Assembly (NCBI GenBank): GCA_028719885.1
Contig: JAQYLT010000030.1
Location: 18,074-82,073, forward strand
DNA length: 64,000 nt
Origin: Bacillota bacterium
GTDB taxonomy: Bacteria > Bacillota > Clostridia > Oscillospirales > Oscillospiraceae
Reading direction: 5' to 3'
The translations under genes were made by a program, and so were the position numbers. Under the pieces are notes generated by a model that did no database searches, was not told where the DNA came from, and was given only the letters and a program-made list of their open reading frames with translations. Positions 59,325-64,000 of the stretch are shown here, in pieces. Numbering within the stretch: position 1 is the first letter of the stretch; every line of letters begins with the position of its first letter.

Positions 59325-60551
59325 TTATGAATTGGGCCGCTTCCGGTTCAGGTAGATGTCCAGCTTTTCTTTCATATTATCGGGAATCTGCCGTCCCACC
59401 GGGCAGCACCGGGCATTGGCCATGCGATTTGCAAAGCGAATGAGAAAATCAATATCCGCCTCCATCTGTTCCCCGCTGATCAGCGCCATGGTGTCGTAGC
59501 GATTGTGGATGGTGGCAGTGTTTGCCGGGGCTCTCCGGGCAAAGGAGATGGCCGGTACGCCCTTATCCGCAAAGGGGGTGGAATCGCTGGAATAGACATC
59601 CTGATAGGCCTTTATGGCAAAGCCCTGCTCCAGGCTGAAATATTCCAGATAGCTCACCAGCTTTTCCTCCGCCGTGGCGCAGGCAATGAACTTGCCCATG
59701 GTGCAGCCGATCATATCCAGATTGATGTTTAACACCACCTTACCCAGCTCCTGCTCGTGGGCGGCGCAGTAGGCCTTGGAGCCCAGCAGTCCCCGCTCCT
59801 CACAGCCGCACCAGACAAAGCGCAGACCATAGCGGTGGGGATTGTCCTTAAAATACGCTGCGATTCCCAGCAGGCCCACAGAGCCGGACATATTGTCGTA
59901 AGCGCCCTGGGACAGGGAGGTGGAGTCATAATGCGCCGTAAAGACGATGTACTCTTCCGTTTCTCCCGGCATATCCAGGATCACATTCTGGGAGCTGCCG
60001 GTGTATTCCCGCTGCTTCAAGGTGATTTTGGCCTGCTGAATTCCTTTGTTAACCAGCGCCACCGCGTCCTTGGTATTGATATGCACCGCCGGAAGCTTGT
60101 TCCCCTGATGGATATAGCTGCGAAGCTCCCGGGCATCTATATCCCGGTCGGAATAATTCACATTTCCGTCGTGGGTGATGATGCCCACCGCCCCATTGGC
60201 CAGCAGGTCCTGATAGACCCAATAGCCCAGGTAGCCGTCAATCAAAACAATTTTCCCTCTGCACTGCTGCAGGGACCAGGCATCGGTGCTGCGGAGATAG
60301 TAAAAGGGCGCTTCCACCTCGCCGCTTCCGGCACACATATATCCTTTGCAGGGAATGGGCTCGCCATCGGCCAGCAGCACCGCCTCCTCCACATCCCCCA
60401 GGGGCACCTCAAAGCTTTCCACGGCAGCTTTCAGACCCAGTTCCTCCAGCTTTCTCACGAGATAGTCCGCCGTTTTCTTTTCCTCCGGCCTGCCGCCCAT
60501 GCGAATGTAGGCGGTGTCCTCAAAAATACGCATGATCTGTTGGGAATTCAT
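59325..60551 (-). CDS. M28 family metallopeptidase
   Basis: VFTAHYDSTSLSQGAYDNMSGSVGLLGIA, WCGCEERGLLGSKAY, INLDMIG. Confidence 0.93.
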   Translation of the reverse strand: MNSQQIMRIFEDTAYIRMGGRPEEKKTADYLVRKLEELGLKAAVESFEVPLGDVEEAVLLADGEPIPCKGYMCAGSGEVEAPFYYLRSTDAWSLQQCRGKIVLIDGYLGYWVYQDLLANGAVGIITHDGNVNYSDRDIDARELRSYIHQGNKLPAVHINTKDAVALVNKGIQQAKITLKQREYTGSSQNVILDMPGETEEYIVFTAHYDSTSLSQGAYDNMSGSVGLLGIAAYFKDNPHRYGLRFVWCGCEERGLLGSKAYCAAHEQELGKVVLNINLDMIGCTMGKFIACATAEEKLVSYLEYFSLEQGFAIKAYQDVYSSDSTPFADKGVPAISFARRAPANTATIHNRYDTMALISGEQMEADIDFLIRFANRMANARCCPVGRQIPDNMKEKLDIYLNRKRPNS

Positions 60552-60682
60552 TTCTCTGTCCTCCAGTTTTCGGATAGCACTATCATAGCACATTGCGGCG
60601 ATTTTACAAGCACCAATGCAAAAAGCATCCGCTCTATGGCAGTGGGTTCCGCAAGGATTTTTCATTCCGGGAAAGGTTTTAC

Positions 60683-60711
60683 TTGACTTTGCCCCGGGAA
60701 AGGGCTATAAT
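60683..60711 (+). promoter_or_regulatory. tRNA-Ala promoter
   Basis: TTGACT-N17-TATAAT. Confidence 0.8.
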
Positions 60712-60728
60712 GTGCGAGTAGTGAATAC

Positions 60729-60804
60729 GGGCTTGTAGCGCAGCTGGGAGCGCACCACATTCGCATTGTGGGGGTCGGGAGTTCGAATCTCCTCAAGTCC
60801 ACCA
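60729..60804 (+). tRNA. tRNA-Ala (anticodon CGC), CCA encoded
   Basis: Cloverleaf GGGCTTG/CAAGTCC acceptor with G3:U70, anticodon arm CCACA-TTCGCAT-TGTGG, T arm GGGAG-TTCGAAT-CTCCT. Confidence 0.92.
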
Positions 60805-60813
60805 AAAATTTAC

Positions 60814-60843
60814 CCGGTAAACGCATTGTTTACCGGGGTTTTC
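60814..60843 (+). terminator. Terminator of tRNA-Ala
   Basis: CCGGTAAAC-GCATT-GTTTACCGG then GGTTTTCTTTT. Confidence 0.88.
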
Positions 60844-60912
60844 TTTTATATCGGAACAAATTGCAGCTCCGTATTTTTCGTATTGTGCATATCGGCTTGA
60901 CTCAGCAATGCG

Positions 60913-61075
60913 ACAAATTGGTGTTTGCACAGCCCTTGCCCTCCCCATTGGGGAGGGTGGCGAGAAAAGCGAGGTCGGGTGGGGTGTCCCATCGGGAGGC
61001 GACGGAACCCCCTCAGTCGGCAAGCCGGCAGCTCCCCCAGAGGGGGCGCCAAGCTTCTCCGCCCCAGTACATCCC
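60913..61075. repeat. Related repeat, copy H (different internal sequence)
   Basis: CAAATTGGTGTTTGCAC start, then CCCTCCCC-ATT-GGGGAGGG and GCTCCCCCAGAGGGGGCGCC hairpins; right boundary unclear. Confidence 0.55.
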
Positions 61076-61144
61076 TGTCAGCATCCTCCATCATTTCAGT
61101 GGGATTCCCTCAGGCTTCCATTTTGTCCATGTGATTTCATCCTT

Positions 61145-61173
61145 GACATCGCGGGGAGCTTGGCCTACAATGT
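61145..61173 (+). promoter_or_regulatory. Near-consensus promoter of the toxin module
   Basis: TTGACA-N17-TACAAT. Confidence 0.75.
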
Positions 61174-61197
61174 AGGCACAGACGCAAACACAACGGG

Positions 61198-61274
61198 TGG
61201 GAGAAAACACCGCCGTTTTCATCAATCGGGCCATCAGTGAAACCAGGGAGCAGGACAAGGGGGCATCTGAATGA
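61198..61274 (+). pseudogene. Antitoxin remnant (C-terminal about 25 aa)
   Basis: Reads GENTAVFINRAISETREQDKGASE-stop; stop overlaps the toxin ATG (ATGA); no ATG or ribosome-binding site for the N-terminus. Boundaries approximate. Confidence 0.6.
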
Positions 61275-61828
61275 AGACCTATACCATCATCGGTGGGGTC
61301 AATGGCGTGGGCAAGAGCAGCTTCACCGGCGTTCTGAAGGAGTGCAGCACAAACCTGGGTGTGATCGTGGATGTGGACAAGATCACCGCGGAGCTGGGCG
61401 GCAATGCGCTGGCCGGCGGCAAGGCAGCCTTGCGGAAGATGAACGAGTGCATCGACAAGGGCGTTTCCTTTACCCAAGAAACCACTCTGTCAGGCCATAA
61501 AACAGCAGCCACCGCAAAACAGGTCAAAGAACTGGGTTACCATGTCCGGCTTTTCTACATCGGTCTGGACAGTGCGGAGGAAAGCCTGTCACGGATTGCC
61601 AACCGGGTAAGGCGCGGCGGACACGATATCCCCCACAATGATGTGATCCGCCGTTTCGCGGATCGCTGGGAGGCTTTGGCAAAGGTTCTTCCATACTGTG
61701 ATGAAGCAGAGTTCTACGACAACGACAACGGCTTTGTGCTGGTGGCGGTGTACCGCAACGGCGAAATCCGCCCGGTGGGCACCCTCCGCCCTCAGTGGCT
61801 CTTGAAGCTGATGCAGAGCATGGTGTAA
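61271..61828 (+). CDS. Zeta-toxin family P-loop kinase
   Basis: MKTYTIIGGVNGVGKSSFTGVLKE Walker A, VIVDVDKITAELGG, FTQETTLSGHKTAATAKQVKELGYHVRLFYIGLDSAEESLSRIANRVRRGGHDIP. Confidence 0.88.
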   Translation: MKTYTIIGGVNGVGKSSFTGVLKECSTNLGVIVDVDKITAELGGNALAGGKAALRKMNECIDKGVSFTQETTLSGHKTAATAKQVKELGYHVRLFYIGLDSAEESLSRIANRVRRGGHDIPHNDVIRRFADRWEALAKVLPYCDEAEFYDNDNGFVLVAVYRNGEIRPVGTLRPQWLLKLMQSMV

Positions 61829-62145
61829 GCTTGAAATGTTGAACTGTTAACGCCCATTTCATCTGCAAAAATGGTGTCTCATGTGCAATTCTAATGTCCC
61901 AAAACTGCGCTTTTATGCCGTTCCGACGGCTAATTCATGAGTCATCTTTCTAATAACTGGATTGTTTACCGTCTAAAGCAAAATAGGAAAACAATTCAAA
62001 ACAGTTCTATACCGCCACAGCCTTCTCAATTCAGATAATTACAGCGGTTTTTATTATATAAGACATGATTTTCTCATTGGTCATCATATTCTCACTTTTC
62101 GTGGGCATTAACACAAATGCAGAAATTCAAGCTGCAGCCGCAAAA

Positions 62146-62173
62146 AATGGCACCACCTTTTCCCGGTGGTGCC
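62146..62173 (-). terminator. Terminator of the M24 peptidase gene
   Basis: GGCACCACCGGGAAAAGGTGGTGCCATTTTTTG on the minus strand. Confidence 0.88.
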
Positions 62174-62200
62174 ACTATCATGATTAAGGGATGCGGTTTT

Positions 62201-63436
62201 TTAACGTTTTGCCATAAAGGCTTCGATTTCATCCGGCTCCTTGATAATGCCGGCGGAGAGAATCTCACAGCCGTCCTCGGTAATCAGCAGATCATCCTCA
62301 ATCCGGATGCCGATTTCCCATTCATCGATATACAGGCCGGGCTCATCGGTAATCACGCTGCCGGGGGCCAGCTTCACGCCCTCAACCGTCACATCGTGGA
62401 CATCGATGCCCAAATGGTGGGACACGCCGTGCATATAGTATTTGCCGATCTCCTCTTCCTTTTCAATCAGCCCAAGCTCCATGCAGCCGGCGGCCAGCAC
62501 CTTTTTGCAGATGTCGTTCAGCTCCCGGGTGGTCATACCCGGCTTCGCCTGGGCAGCCACTTCCTTGTTGGCCCGGAGCACGATTTCATAAACCTGTCTT
62601 TGACGGTCCGTAAACTTGCCGTTTACCGGGTAGGTTCTTGTAATATCGGAACAATAGCCCTGCCAGCGGGTGCCCAAATCCAGCAGCAGGAGGCTTCCAT
62701 CCTGGCAGGTTTCCCGATTGGTTTCGTAGTGAAGCATACAGCCGTTCTTTCCGCTGCCTGCAATGGTTTGGAAAGAGGGCCCCTCTGCACCCAGGTAGTG
62801 AACCATATACTCAAAATCCGCCTGGGCCTGATATTCTTTCATGCCGGGCTTCAAATTCGTCATCACATGCTGCAGGGCCTGACGGGTAACATCCACAGCC
62901 TGCTGAATCAGCGTCACTTCATCCTTGTCCTTCTGCATCCGCAGCTGGGACGCCATTGCCCAGAGATTCCGCAGCTGAACGCCGGGATAATTGGCTGCAA
63001 ATTGCTGCGCCTTGGAAAGGTTATAATCCGGCAGATCGGTACTCTGATTCCGGAAGCAATCGAAATAGCAGCAGGAGACATTGGCGTTATTCAGCAAGTA
63101 ATTGACCTCGGCATCAAACCGGTCACCAAAGCGAACATCCTGGATTTGGCTGATTTCCTTTGCCTCCTCCACCGTGACCATTTTCCCCGTCCACCGCTCT
63201 GCAGTGGGGTCTGCCTTTTCAATATAGAGGGTAATCCGACTGTTCCCGCCGGATTTACGCATCAGCAAAACCATATTCTCCCGGCGCAGTCCGGTGAGAT
63301 AGAAGAAGTGCCGATTGGCCTCGAACTCATAATAGGCATCCGCGCTGATATGCGCCGGCGCACCGGAGTAGAGAATCAGCAGGGACTCTTCTTCCATTTG
63401 CTCCATCATTTGTTTTCTTCTTGCTTCGTAGTTCAT
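62201..63436 (-). CDS. pepP: Aminopeptidase P family protein (AMP_N + M24)
   Basis: MNYEARRKQMMEQMEEESLLILYSGAPAHISADAYYEFEANRHFFYLTG; LLDLGTRWQGYCSDITRTYP; HGVSHHLGIDVHDV; ITDEPGLYIDEWEIGIRIED. Confidence 0.94.
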   Translation of the reverse strand: MNYEARRKQMMEQMEEESLLILYSGAPAHISADAYYEFEANRHFFYLTGLRRENMVLLMRKSGGNSRITLYIEKADPTAERWTGKMVTVEEAKEISQIQDVRFGDRFDAEVNYLLNNANVSCCYFDCFRNQSTDLPDYNLSKAQQFAANYPGVQLRNLWAMASQLRMQKDKDEVTLIQQAVDVTRQALQHVMTNLKPGMKEYQAQADFEYMVHYLGAEGPSFQTIAGSGKNGCMLHYETNRETCQDGSLLLLDLGTRWQGYCSDITRTYPVNGKFTDRQRQVYEIVLRANKEVAAQAKPGMTTRELNDICKKVLAAGCMELGLIEKEEEIGKYYMHGVSHHLGIDVHDVTVEGVKLAPGSVITDEPGLYIDEWEIGIRIEDDLLITEDGCEILSAGIIKEPDEIEAFMAKR

Positions 63437-63545
63437 GGGTTACTCCTTTTCACGATTAGACACTCAAAACTGCTGCCTGACATATACAATTATCAAAAGA
63501 TCTGCACCATTCGTATCCAACTTCTTCACTATTCACTATTACTTC

Positions 63546-63576
63546 CCAAAAATCCCGAATGCCTTCGCATTCGGGA
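63546..63576 (-). terminator. Terminator of the rRNA/tRNA-Asn transcript
   Basis: TCCCGAATGC-GAAG-GCATTCGGGA then TTTTT on the minus strand. Confidence 0.8.
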
Positions 63577-63674
63577 GCACTGATAAAAAGATTCACGATC
63601 CGGGCCGCGAATTTCAAAGATTTCGTCAAACTGATACTGTCCTAGCTCTTAGCGGTATTTCCCTTTAGAAAAAA

Positions 63675-63770
63675 GATAAGAGATAACAGATAATAGAGAA
63701 TAGTACAGAAACGCCACAAACCGCGGCAGAAAATCAACTACCTATTCGCTATTATCCATTATCTCTTATC
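63675..63770. repeat. Imperfect 29-bp inverted repeat between tRNA-Asn and its terminator
   Basis: GATAAGAGATAACAGATAATAGAGAATAG vs inverted GATAAGAGATAATGGATAATAGCGAATAG (26/29 by eye). Confidence 0.75.
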
Positions 63771-63790
63771 TGACCCCTGCAGGGCGTTTC

Positions 63791-63866
63791 TGGCGCCCCC
63801 TGTTGGACTCGAACCAACGACCTGCGGATTAACAGTCCGTCGCTCTACCGACTGAGCTAAGGGGGC
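63791..63866 (-). tRNA. tRNA-Asn (anticodon GTT), CCA encoded
   Basis: GCCCCCTTAGCTCAGTCGGTAGAGCGACGGACTGTTAATCCGCAGGTCGTTGGTTCGAGTCCAACAGGGGGCGCCA. Confidence 0.95.
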
Positions 63867-63871
63867 ATTGT

Positions 63872-63986
63872 GTTGGCATTACCTATCTTCCCGGCAAGTC
63901 ACCCTGCAAGTATTGTCGGCGCAGATGAGCTTAACTTCTGTGTTCGGGATGGGAACAGGTGGACCCTCATCGCAATCAATACCAAC
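63872..63986 (-). rRNA. rrf: 5S ribosomal RNA
   Basis: GTTGGTATTGATTGCGATGAGGGTCCACCTGTTCCCATCCCGAACACAGAAGTTAAGCTCATCTGCGCCGA...GGTAATGCCAAC with closing helix. Confidence 0.93.
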
Positions 63987-64000
63987 TTTTTTGGATGGGT

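Overview
This 64 kb window looks like a chromosomal segment of a GC-rich gut-type Clostridia (Oscillospiraceae-like; lineage inferred from gene content and style, not tested). Most of it is core gene content: a YesN/LytS-type two-component system; a ChvE/GguA/GguB-type sugar ABC transporter; a pyrimidine locus (pyrC-carB-pyrK-pyrD-pyrF / pyrE-pyrB); fba and a PPi-type phosphofructokinase; bioY/birA; rpsU, leuS, rsfS, nadD-yqeK, yhbY, rdgB, ftsY, smc, efp; an AGCS symporter behind a tandem glycine riboswitch; two paralogous sigma/DUF4179-type anti-sigma pairs; a polar amino-acid ABC transporter; asnS; tRNA-Ala, tRNA-Asn and a 5S rRNA at the right edge. The strongest candidate for something little described is a family of modular intergenic repeats (at least 7 copies, plus one related copy). 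They share a terminal inverted repeat (about AAATTGGAATTTGYCAGGATGTTTCGTAGGG) but carry interchangeable palindromic boxes and internal modules. Other leads are a PyrB carrying only the PyrI zinc domain (exact C-X4-C-X23-C-X2-C), a decaying island with a lost start codon and a poly-T frameshift, a zeta-type toxin behind an N-terminally truncated antitoxin, a possible attenuator in the pyr leader, and a 22-bp perfect palindrome upstream of the sugar transporter. No CRISPR array, prophage or transposase was found. All calls come from reading the sequence; no database search was run.
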